Assembly (NCBI GenBank): GCA_003640385.1
Contig: RCAB01000733.1
Coordinates: forward strand, 1 to 23,294
DNA from: Setaria digitata
Taxonomy: Eukaryota; Nematoda; Chromadorea; Rhabditida; Setariidae
Direction: 5' to 3'
Length of the DNA: 23,294 bases
The translations under genes and the position numbers were made by a program. Shown here piece by piece: positions 1 to 10,600 of the stretch. Each line of letters starts with the position of its first letter. Position 1 is the first letter of the stretch. A model generated the notes under the pieces. That model saw nothing but the letters and a program-made list of their open reading frames with translations. It had not been told where the DNA came from and did not search any database.

Positions 1-469
1 CCCAGTTCACCAGTGAAGGGATTTCAGTGCTATCGGTCAGAATCCCAGTTCGCATATTGTCAAACTAACTTCACTGCATAAATTTTTTTTTTCAGAATAA
101 AATTTTATTTTTATTAGTACAAATTTGTACTTATTTCACCAATAATACTTCATTTTTAGTGAAAGTGTTTTTTGCTTATTACTATAGCTTATAGTCAGAA
201 AAAAGTTAAATTAACTTTCTTTCAAATGAAATTTTTCATGTGGTTCTTTTATTATTCAAATTCATTCCATGCACAGTAGCTTATTTTATTTAAACGCTCA
301 CAATTTGAAATCTAAAAGAAAAAAAAAAAAGAAAACTAAACCTGTCTTTCTCCCTCGGATTCATTTTGGCATTGTTTTTGGATTGTATTTCAATTTCAAA
401 TCCTTCCGTTCATTCCCATACAAGAACACTTAATAAGTCATTCTTTTCATAGTCAAGAGAAGCCGACAT
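1..469 (-). CDS. Probable 5' end of a minus-strand gene leaving the window (partial)
   Basis: Two candidate minus-strand exons join in phase 0. The first, 469-422, opens with ATG in an AAAAAATG context, encodes 16 residues (MSASLDYEKNDLLSVL) and ends at a GTATGG donor. The second, 64-1, follows a GTTAG acceptor at 65-66, stays open for 21 codons (starting FDNMRTGILTDS) and runs off the edge. The intervening intron is about 357 nt. I do not recognise the protein, and 37 residues are too few to assign a family. The competing reading is on the plus strand: positions 1-81 are also open and end in TAA at 79-81, with AATAAA at 96-101, which would be the 3' end of an upstream gene. I prefer the minus reading because ATG context, donor, acceptor and phase all agree. 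It is a short call and either strand could be wrong. Confidence 0.4.
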
Positions 470-1170
470 TTTTTGTCTTTATTTTAATTTGAAAAAAATA
501 AATAAATAAATGAATAATGACCACAAGCTTTGTTTTAATCACTATTTCAACTTCAACAAAAAAGAAAAGAGATCTGATAAAGAAGGCCAAAAAATAACAA
601 ATATATTTTTCTTCTAGGGATTATTATAGCAGTCAGAAGTAAAATGAAATTACAATTTGAATATTTTAAGCAGGAAGTCTCATTCATTTGCCAAAAGATT
701 CCAATCATAAAGGTGCAAAAATTGATGATGAAAGTTTGAAATTTACTCTTTTTTTTTTTTTTTTTTTAAACAGAATTCATTTACCATTTTGCAAGTTAAA
801 ATTTCAACACCATCATAGTTTTAATCTTGATAAGTTAAAATGAAAAATAAAAAAATCATTCAGTATAAGTGAATTATGAAATTAATTAAGGATGATTGCT
901 ATTCTCAAATATTCGCGTATGAAACTTTTTTATGCAAATGAAATTCGATCCACGGCGTACTTTAAAATGAAAAATAAATTAAATACATATAATTAAGGAA
1001 TCAATCGGAAAATCTCTTGCTCATTTTTGCTTATATTATACATTTATAATGCTTGAAAGATATTATTCAGAAAATTGACTTCAGAATTTAGAAACTTTTA
1101 AATTTCATTTCCTTCACTTTTTTTTTCATTTAAAAGTTAAAAAAAATTTTTTCTAAAAAAAAAAAAAAAA

Positions 1171-1508
1171 ACAAAAGCTTGAATAAAATTAAATTAAATT
1201 AAGCTAACAATACTCAAACATTTATCTACCGCTTGGATTAGTTCTAAACCACTTTTTGTCATTCCAAATTTTACAATTCATTTTATCATTCATAATATTG
1301 AAATAAACATCAGCAATTTCTTTTTTTTTTTTTTTTNGAAACAAAAGCTTGAATAAAATTAAATTAAATTAAGCTAACAGTACTCAAACATTTATCTACC
1401 GCTTGGATTAGTTCTAAACCACTTTTTGTCATTCCAAATTTTACAATTCATTTTATCATTCATAATATTGAAATAAACATCAGCAATTTCTTTTTTTTTT
1501 TTTTTTTT
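1171..1508. repeat. Direct duplication of about 167 bp flanking a single N
   Basis: The segment from 1171 to 1336 reappears at 1341-1508, separated by an N at 1337 and three bases. The copies differ by one substitution (taacaata versus taacagta) and in the length of the terminal T-run. The copy before the N ends in that T-run and the copy after it starts anew. This is the pattern expected when two contigs overlapping at a homopolymer are placed end to end without merging. Confidence 0.85.
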
Positions 1509-1794
1509 CTAAATTAGCATTAAATAATTAACCCATATAATGTTTGTTTATAAGAGTATTTCATTTTGACAACAAATTTAAATAAGTAGCAAAAAAAAAA
1601 AAAAAAATTAGACTTATTTTACGCTGCATGTTATGCATATAAATTCAATTTTATAATAACATGAAATAAAATATTCAATATATTTGACTCAATAAATTCC
1701 TCCTCGCCTATTTTCTTTTTCATTCCTCTTGGAAATTGCTATAAACAGTATGTTTACTTGTTTTTTGTTAGTAATTACAAAACTTCATATCCAT

Positions 1795-2260
1795 ATGTCC
1801 ACGTGTGTTGACGTACATCTTACGTGTACGTTTAGAATAGGTGTACACGTGCATGTAGATGCACTTATATACGTGTGATACGTATTCATGTAGAACAGAT
1901 GCGTATTGCATGCTATACACGTTCATGTGACATGTGCGGACGTGGAACATGTGTAGCGCAAGTACACGTATGCGTTAATTGTGTACGTGCGTACGATTAT
2001 ACGACGTGTGCGTGTGTATGAGCATACGATATATGTACATGCATATGTGCATTTGCACGTGCATAGAGTACGTCTACGTAATTGTGTGTACGTAAATGTG
2101 TACACATTTATGTGTTTATATACGCACATATCTAAGCGTAAACGTTATATGATGTATTAACACGTAAATGTGCATAAGTTACACTTTTATACGTACGTGT
2201 ACATGGTGTAACTAAGTGTGATATGCATATATGCGTGTCCATATACGTATAATTGTGTTT
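1795..2260. repeat. ACGT/TACGTA-rich alternating purine-pyrimidine patch
   Basis: About twenty copies of the tetramer ACGT occur in roughly 465 bp, mostly as TACGTA, CACGTG, TACGTG or ACGTACGT, mixed with TGTACA, GCATATGC and TGTGCA-like words. Almost every base follows a purine-pyrimidine alternation. The boundaries are sharp: the sequence on both sides is plain AT-rich DNA with few CG dinucleotides. No open frame with splice support crosses it; the minus-strand frames of 60 and 68 codons are Tyr/Val/His/Cys-rich shadows of the repeats. It may be a decayed (ACGTGT/TACG)n-type satellite, which is an inference. Confidence 0.7.
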
Positions 2261-2551
2261 AAGAAATGTTTTCTTGGAAAAATATCGGTGAAAATGGTGG
2301 TGTTCGAAGCGTATGACAGAATTGGCCCATCAAAATATTGAAAAAAAAAAAAAAAAAAATCAAATTCTTTTTTTTTTTTTTGTTTTAAATTGAAAAGAGT
2401 GAAAATAACAACGAATAATACATTTCCGATCTATTTTATACTTTTTGTTTGTGGAAAAATTTCTTTTTCTTTACACTTTTCCAGAAAACGAAATATGAAA
2501 AATAGGTGAAACAGGTGGAAGCATACCTACTCATTTAGTTTATTTTAGCAG

Positions 2552-2583
<32 letters not shown>

Positions 2584-4537
2584 TTTTTTCATACTTTTTC
2601 CCTTTCAGTTAGATTTTCAAAACATTATTGCTAAAATATGAAAATAATCGGTACCGAAAATTTGGTTATCCAAATTAGCTAATATTAATTGAAATAGCAA
2701 GTTTAGTTTTATCAGAATTGGAAAATTATATTATTTTAAACTGCGCGTAATACTAAATATTAGTTACGTTGATTATACTATAATAGATATTATTAAATTT
2801 AAAATTACTTTGTTTCAAATTACATTATTTTGAACAATTCTTTCAAAATTTGTCACACTGATGATATACTTGTAACAATTCATAAAAAATGAGCAACTAG
2901 CGTTTGAAATTGCTTTATTTTTATCATGAATTTTGTTCCTACTATTGTTTGGACTCTATTCATTTCAGACTAATAAAACGATGAATTGATTGATCTTGCT
3001 TTCCAATCGTTTGCAATAGCATTTGACAGTTTTAATCTTAATCTCGAGATAGCTGCATATATTACTCTCGAAAGTTTGGACTGAGTAAAGGGATGGATAG
3101 ATCGATCGTTTCGCTATCATTCATCTTTCTATTTCAATTTATTTCTCTTTTACTTATATGGACCCATTTCCTTTTTCATCTTTCTCTGCTTATTTCAATT
3201 TTTCATTTTTATCATTCATTCGTTCAATCATTTCAGTCCTCTTTAAGTTCATCTATTCATCGATATGAATTTAAACAAAAAAAAAAAGAGAAAAGAAAAA
3301 ACGAAAAAATTTTAATAACAAGAATCTGCTAGCGCTAAATTAAAAACAATAATTATCCAGCAACTTTCCAAAGAAGTAAAAGAATGTTCAGCAAGTTTGT
3401 TTAACATTTTAAATTTACTAATTAAAGCTTTAGATAATGATTCCTTCAAACAATTATAGCTAGATTGTCTTTTTTTTTTTTTTTGAAGTTTTTTTTCGGA
3501 TGAAAAAACCCCTCTTCCATCCACAAAAAAGAAATAAATAAAATAAAAAAATTGCAGCTGATCAAAATTTTTCAAACTAACATTTTACAATCAAATATTT
3601 TTCTGCTTTTTATTTAGCAAAATTAATTTGAAAAGACTACGTAGTAGTATTAGTATTTACAGGAATAATTAAGCTGATTGGCATTGTTTTAAAAAACAAT
3701 CTAAATTTTTTTTTTTTTACTTAATATTTGATTAGATTCGTAAAATTTTTCAAGAAATTTTTAACAATTTTTAAAAAATAATTTACGATTGAAATGTAGA
3801 ACAGAACCAAAAAAATAATTGTAAATCAAAACTAATCATGCATACTCAATTTTCATTTTCCTCTCTGCTGCAATCGTTGCTAGGCGGATTTCTGAAAAGT
3901 TATAAAAGCTTGGCCCTAGATATTATAAATTTACGATTAACATTTTAGTCTAATATAGCTATTGATTCATATATGATCATCTCAAAAGGATTGCAAAATC
4001 TCTATTATATATAGATTTGCGCAAAATTTTTAGCAAAATTGTTGAAGAACAGCGAGAAAGTCTCATCTTTCATTCAAATATTTAAACGATTGCTAAGCAA
4101 ACCGTGTATTTTTAATTGAAATTGTTATAATAAGATCGGAGAGAAAAAAGAAAATGATAATTTGTCTAATTAGTGCATTATTATTAGTAATATGTTTAAT
4201 AATAATAGCATAAACAGTAGGCTTTATACCTCATTTCCCTCACTTATGCTTCATTGATAGGAATTGATAACACAGCTTTTGAGAATTCATAAAATGCTAT
4301 CATCAGAAATTAAAATATTTTGCTTTTTTTTTTTTTTTAAATTTTCCTTTTCATAAATGTTTTTCTTCTTTTTTTTTGTTTTCATCGCTGATATTATAAT
4401 TATTACAATCATTGCGTAACATAATCATGATTCTAAATAACAACATTTACATCAAAAAGAAAACAAAAATGATTATACACATATCAATATAAATGATAAC
4501 AAATGATAAACGAATTATCGTTGGGAGGTGATAAGGC

Positions 4538-4583
4538 AAGAGAGAGAGAGAGAGAGGGAAAGGGAGAGGGAGAGAGGGAGAAG
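4538..4583. repeat. GA-rich simple repeat upstream of the 390-residue gene
   Basis: A run of (AG)n becomes GGGAGA-type purine sequence over about 46 bp, with no pyrimidine on the plus strand until 4584. It lies about 0.85-0.9 kb before the candidate leader exon. GA-tracts can act as promoter elements in animals, but nothing here shows function. Confidence 0.75.
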
Positions 4584-5087
4584 TACGAGGAAAGAAAAAG
4601 ATACAAGGGAATTTATTTATTTTTTGTGTGATAATGAATTCGTTAGTTAGTTCGTTGAGGGAAGAATAAATAAAAGATAAGATTTTTTTTTTGTTGTTAG
4701 TGAAATTTCAAACAATTTTTTGAGGCAAAACGACAATTGTTATGTAACACATTTTCATTATTCCTTTGTTAATTAATCAATTAAATCTTTCTTTCTTTCC
4801 TTCAAACATCATCTCTTTAGTTTTTTTTTTTAAATGATAAGTTTTTCTTTTTTTTTTATAATATTATCACTATTTATATTTGCTTCCTTTTTCTTTTTCA
4901 AATGATAAATTTTCATTAATATCATCATTTGATTCCTTTTTTTTTTTTTTGTTTTTAAGATTCAATACGATAATTTTCTTCTCTCAATTTTTTTTTCCTT
5001 TTTTTGTTAAAGAATTGTCGATTGGAAAGGAAGCATTGAACATTTTCACTCATCCAAAATTTAACTCAAAAATTTCATTTTTTTCTT

Positions 5088-5089
5088 CA

Positions 5090-5120
<31 letters not shown>

Positions 5121-5127
5121 GCTCTCA
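5088..5127. repeat. CT-rich simple repeat upstream of the 390-residue gene
   Basis: A (CT)n tract of about 40 bp with two interruptions (TATC and a single G) lies about 310 bp before the leader exon. It is complementary in composition to the GA tract 500 bp upstream, so the two could pair in single-stranded form. Confidence 0.75.
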
Positions 5128-5434
5128 GCTGTCATTCATTTTAGACATTCAAAGATATGATATAGATATGTTATTTTTTTTTTCAAGCTTTTTTCAAAAA
5201 TTTAACACCAATGAGTAAAATGTTGGTCAGGTTTTACGAAATTCAAATTTAATTATGTCCCGAATAATTTAATCATTTCAGGATAACTGTCGCCCTGTCC
5301 CACACTAGAAAGCTAACTTAATAATAAAAACAAAATTCTGCAAATAATTTTTGGCCATTTAAGATATGATTTGCGAATTCTTGACAATTATGTGCATTTT
5401 TCAATCAAAACAGCATTTCATTTTTCTTTTACAG

Positions 5435-5546
5435 TTATTGGATTTATTCTTCAAAACAAAGATAAACAGAGAATTAAAGAGGAGAAAAACATAGCAGTGA
5501 ATCAAAATTCAATGCAAATCAATTTTCTCGAGATCGAGAATGCTCC
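5435..5546 (+). promoter_or_regulatory. Candidate 5' leader after a TTTTACAG acceptor
   Basis: A pyrimidine tract ending in ttttacag at 5427-5434 precedes the first coding exon by 112 nt. In nematodes such a site immediately upstream of the start is often a trans-splice acceptor, but an upstream non-coding exon joined by cis-splicing is equally possible. The frame of the main start is open back to a TAA near 5475 with no earlier ATG, which supports 5547 as the start. Confidence 0.45.
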
Positions 5547-5550
5547 ATGA
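5512..5550 (+). promoter_or_regulatory. Upstream ORF of 12 codons overlapping the main start as ATGA
   Basis: An ATG at 5512 opens a 12-residue frame (MQINFLEIENAP) in the leader. Its TGA at 5548-5550 overlaps the main ATG at 5547-5549 in the arrangement ATGA. It is in a different frame from the main protein. If the leader begins at 5435 as proposed, ribosomes would meet this ORF first, and the overlap would allow termination followed by reinitiation. Confidence 0.5.
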
Positions 5551-6392
5551 ATTCAATTCATGGATTTCTGCGCCGAATCTTACCAAATCGATTGAATCTT
5601 AATCGTGATGATTTTTCGTTTGAATTGCTTCGTAGTGCCTCAGCCCAGGAGCTTAAAAAATGCAATAATCCTAGGCAACAGATAATGTGGCCAAGACCTA
5701 CGAGTAGCCATGAACATTTTCATATCAACGCTGCAAAACTGGTTAGTTCACTAATAATTTCTCTAGAATACACTTTTTCCCACATTTTTCATCTATCAAT
5801 AAGCGATTTGTAAAGCCCAACATAACTTTCCTAAAATCAATCAGAATTTTCAAATGCACTAAGTAATCTGAACCACGTACGTGTGAAATCATGACCAGCT
5901 TCACGTAGGAAAAAGTCAAGGTTTGCAAAATTAAAATCAAGATCATGAGGAATTAAAATCACATTTAAGTGGACTTAAAATTTTTAGAGTTTTTAAAAGC
6001 TTATTTTTCCAATCAATTCTCATTGAATATGCCACATAATCTATCATTTTAATTGCCAACTTTCGTTCAATTGCTTACTTAAATCAGAATTTCAATTTTA
6101 ATTTTTTATAGCATAAAAGAGACTATGCACATTAAAATACAAACATTTGTTTGTTATTCTTTTTGTTTTACACTCATTTTTCGTTTTTCATGTACTTTCT
6201 TTCGCTTTTATTTTCCATAGTAATTATGCTATTATTGCTAATTAGAATTTTGTTCTTATTTTTCTTTTTTAACAAAAACTAATTATTAGTAATAATAATA
6301 GCCATCTATTAACGGTGATTTTTAAACAGATAGTAAATAGTAATTTAAAATTAGCAGTAAACAATTAATAATAAAAGACAATAATAATAGTA

Positions 6393-6432
<40 letters not shown>

Positions 6433-7630
6433 TAATAATAATGATAATAATAATAATGATAATAATAATAATGATAATAATAATAATAATGATAATAATA
6501 ACAATAATAATAAATATAAAGATTACAATATAAAAAATAATAATATCAGTTCAAATGATTCATGCTGACGACATATTTTCATTTTTCTCGTTTAGTCGGA
6601 TTTAAAAAAAAATTTCAAAAGATTGATTTTTCTCTTCTTTTCCGTTTATTTTAATCATTTTGGAACATATTCTTTTCTTGGATCAGCTGAAAAGAGCAGA
6701 TTGTGAGGTGGCTATTTTGAATTTTGTGAAAAAGAAAAAAATTTCAAGCAAATGACTAATATTTAATAACGAAATATTGATAATTTAATACTTTAAAATT
6801 TTGGGAATAATTACAAAAAGCATTAAAAAAATAAACAGGAAGCAGCTTTTTTTTTTTTTTTTTTCTTTTGGCATCAGTTTCTAGTAATGATATGCTGTGA
6901 AATTTGAAATTTTTAGAATGTTATCAATTGAAGCGATAGGATAATTTATTTAAGAACTTTAATTTAAATTTTAATTTAAATTTAAGAAATTTAAGTTAAT
7001 TGTAGCGCTTACATAATTTATCATATTTCTTGTACAGTGCTGGCATAAAAAATTATTATGGAATATATAAATAAGAAAATAGTGTTTGCGGGAATTGAAA
7101 TAACCATATTAAATTTATTACTAGCAGAGGTAACAGCGATATGTTTAAATCGCTTACTGATTATTATATTACCTCTATGATAATTTTACAGGAAATAAAT
7201 ATAGGAAATAGAAATTTCCAATAAAAATGTATAGGTATCCTAAAAAAAAAAAAAAAAAAAAAAAAAAGCAGAGAATTTTCACGCAAAATTGTTTACTATT
7301 TTATAATTTTATCGTTTCGAGAGGAAATGGTTGGATTAAAGTTTAGCAGCGATTATCAGGAAGTGAGAAGTAAACATTTCATGTAAATTAATTCAAAAAA
7401 CAAAATAGCATGCAGACTATGCTTTAGAAGTGGAAGAAAGTAGAAAATTGAGAACGGAAAAAGATGGCTAGATAAATATTTTTAGCATGTAAAGAAAAAA
7501 AAAAAAAATAAAAAATGAATTGTGAAGGAGGGAAATGAAAAAAAAAAAAGCCAACCGATTAGTTTAGCTTTATCAGTGCGTGAATGATCATATCAGCGTA
7601 AAGTTGTTTTCCTGTTTTGTAGAAATAAGC

Positions 7631-7661
<31 letters not shown>

Positions 7662-10600
7662 GAATTATTAGGTATGCAATTTAATTGTACGTACCACTTT
7701 AGCAAACTATAATTTATGCATTTCTTCAGTTTTGATGAAAAATATTTTTTAATCGAAAGTTTCAATTATGCAATATTAGAAATGAATTAATGAGCCTAGA
7801 TAGATGGGGTTTAGCTAATTCTCTCATTCGAATTATTGATATTTGCTGAATTAATCGTTTATAAAATAGTATGTATTATTGCTAAGTGGTTAGTAGTTAA
7901 ATCTGTTGCCGCTTTTTTTTTTTTCTTTTTTATTTCTCAAGTTTAAATTTAAAATTTTGAATTCTTTTTGAATAGCTGCACTTTTTTTTTCCTCCACCTC
8001 TCACTTCCACTCTCTATTTTAATCTTTTTTTATTCTTCTCATAGCTTGCTATTTTTACACTAGCTTAACATCAATTAATCATTGTCATATCATTGGTAAT
8101 GTTAACTTATCAAATTTAATATTTTAATATACGCGAAATGACTGAATTGCTGATGCTTACTGCTAAATAAATAAAAAAAATTTTGCCTTATTTAGTTTAG
8201 AAACGAAAAATGAAAATGAAAATTAAATGAAGCAATTTGAATTGCATAATTTTAGATGGTGGGAATGAATTTTATAAGCTTCAAGTTGAGTGAACTGAAT
8301 TGAAATTAATCAGAGAGGACCACATTTTAGCTACTACCCTTTTTTGATTTGCAAAATTTCCTTTTCTTTCTTCGAGGCCAAGATATTTGATTGGTTTTCT
8401 TTCCGTTTATTTCTTTAGCCTTAAAAAGTTTCCCCTTTATCGCTATTTATTTCATTTCCATGTTTCCATTTCTTCTGCTTTTATGATCGAAGACGAAGTG
8501 TGAAATTTACAATGAACATGAAAAAGACATCACTTCTGGTTTGTTTTGTTCGCTTTGTTTGTTTTCATTTTCATCTTCTTTCTTTTAATAAATTAATTTT
8601 TGCTAATTATGAATTATGGTTAGAATGAATGTGAAATTGGAATTTAAAAACTTTTCCTTTTCTTTTCTTTCCCATTCATTCATTCATTTATTTCTTTTTA
8701 CAGCTTTCGACCCTTATTTTATGTCAAAATTCATTAATAAATAATTGAGTATAATTTATATATGCATTTCATGTATTATATGCATTAAATAATTAATCCA
8801 TTTCGTTACGACAATATATAAATTCAATTCGTTTTTGTCATTAAGTTCTAATCGAAAGCAAACTTGAAATTATTACCCGTTTCCACCTATTATGCATTAA
8901 AAAAAAAAAAAAAAAGCAAAAAATGGAAAAGATATTTAACAGGTGTACTAATTACATAATCCACTGTTATCTATCAAGTCCTAACTGAAAGAAAAAAAAA
9001 AAAAACTTGAAATTATCACCTGTTATCATCTGTTATGCATGCAAAAAGGGGGAAAAAAAATGGAAAATATATTTAACAGATATACTAGTTGGAAAACTGG
9101 AAAATAAGCTTTTTTAATGAGGCGAGTTATGATTAATAGGCAATTATTTGGTTCTTGTATGATATGCTAATAAGTGATCACATGGTGTAATAATTGCAAC
9201 TTGCATCATTTACTAATGAGAGCTTATATGCTGTATTAATTAATACTTGCGTGATTTCAGTAAGTGTTTGCATAATGCTAATGAGTTTTCACGTGAGATT
9301 AGTTAGTGCTTATGCGTATTGTATGGTGGTTATTGAATTATGAAAAAGGAAACAATTTTACCATTAAGATTGAAACTAAAAAGGGAATAAATTGTTAACA
9401 AATGAACAGATGACTTGTAAAAACGTTAAAATGTAATTTTATACATTACATTTAATTAATTATTTAATAACACCCAAAAAAAAAAAAAAAAAAAAGATTT
9501 AGCAGATTCAGCAAATCGTATCAATCAAAAATTTTTTCAGCAAGTGAATAAAAATTTATCATCAATTTAAGCATAGTAATAAAAAAAAAATTTAATTATT
9601 ATTAAATAAATAAGCTACGAATTATGAATGCGTTAATTTATATTCCGCTGGAAATGCTTCTTATAATTAAATTTCCGTAATTTTCATATTTTTCAATTTC
9701 ATCACTGTCTGTTTTCTTTTCTGTCTATCACAATGATCAAATAATTATTTCAGGCGACAGAAAAAATAAAAAAAAAAAAAAAAAAAGCGAAAATTTACTG
9801 CTTAATAGAATCTTGTAGTTAGTGTATTTTTGAAAAGATAAAACTTTATTTCATGACTATTTCGCTTGCGTGATTAATTTAACATTGTTTAGCTACTTTA
9901 TCAATTAATTCATGAAATATTTATGCACACCTGTCTTTTGCTTTTTTGTACAGCTTTTCAAACAAATACTACTGAAATATTACTGGAACAAAAAAAAAAA
10001 AACTTTTGAAATGTGAAAAATAAATTTTAATCATAATGCTTTCTAATTTGTCACTGATTTTTTTTTTCCATTTCTTTTTAATTTTAGCTACAATTTTAAT
10101 CAATTCGGCAAACTTTTATCCAACAAGCTATTCGTAAAAGAAATTTTCATGCAATTAAAGTAAAACAAAATTAGAATTTCTGCTTTTTTTTTTTTTTTCT
10201 TTTTCTTAAAGTCAATGGCTGTAACTTTTCGAGTTTAATCAAGGAAAAATAAAAATATTTAATCCTTGTTTGCCAATTTTTCGGAAAAGTAGCCTTTTTT
10301 CATCCTTAATCCTTTTTTTTTTTTTTTTTTCTCATTATTTTTTATATTGCTTTGGCATATTATTTGCAATTGTAGTATCCTGAAACTTCCGACTACTGTC
10401 TAGGTTTCTGGAATAAATTGGATCGAATAAATTTACAATTGCTTCTTATCATTCCGAGAAATCCAGCATCTAAAATTGATTATCTTTAAAATTTTTGCTA
10501 TCAAAAAATATCCCAAAGAACTAATCACTTGCTAAAGCAGCAAGCGACCGTACTCCTGAGGATCTGGTATATCTGATAACTTGGATATGATCACCTGCGT

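Larger units (their letters stand above)
470..5434. other. Gene-free region of about 5 kb with simple repeats
   Basis: No exon pair with consistent splice sites and phase was found on either strand. The stretch is AT-rich, with many A or T runs of 10-25 bases (for example near 750-767, 1571-1606, 2340-2390 and 2565-2590). It contains the N-flanked duplication (1171-1508), the ACGT-rich patch (about 1795-2260) and the GA- and CT-tracts close to the downstream gene. Open frames here, such as 3093-3332 plus and 4880-5218 plus, are low-complexity translations of T-rich DNA with no splice or family support. If the left-edge gene is minus-strand, this is a divergent promoter region shared by two genes. 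Confidence 0.6.

Noticed and set aside
1768..2129. Minus-strand frames of 60 and 68 codons
   Set aside because: Tyr/Val/His/Cys-rich translations of the ACGT-rich patch; no splice or family support.
6322..6504. Poly-Leu/Ser minus-strand frame
   Set aside because: Translation of the AAT microsatellite.
6685..6705. Possible 21-nt in-phase micro-exon of the 390-residue gene
   Set aside because: ATCAG acceptor and GTGGCT donor are weak, the neighbouring exons already join in phase without it, and such short matches are common by chance.
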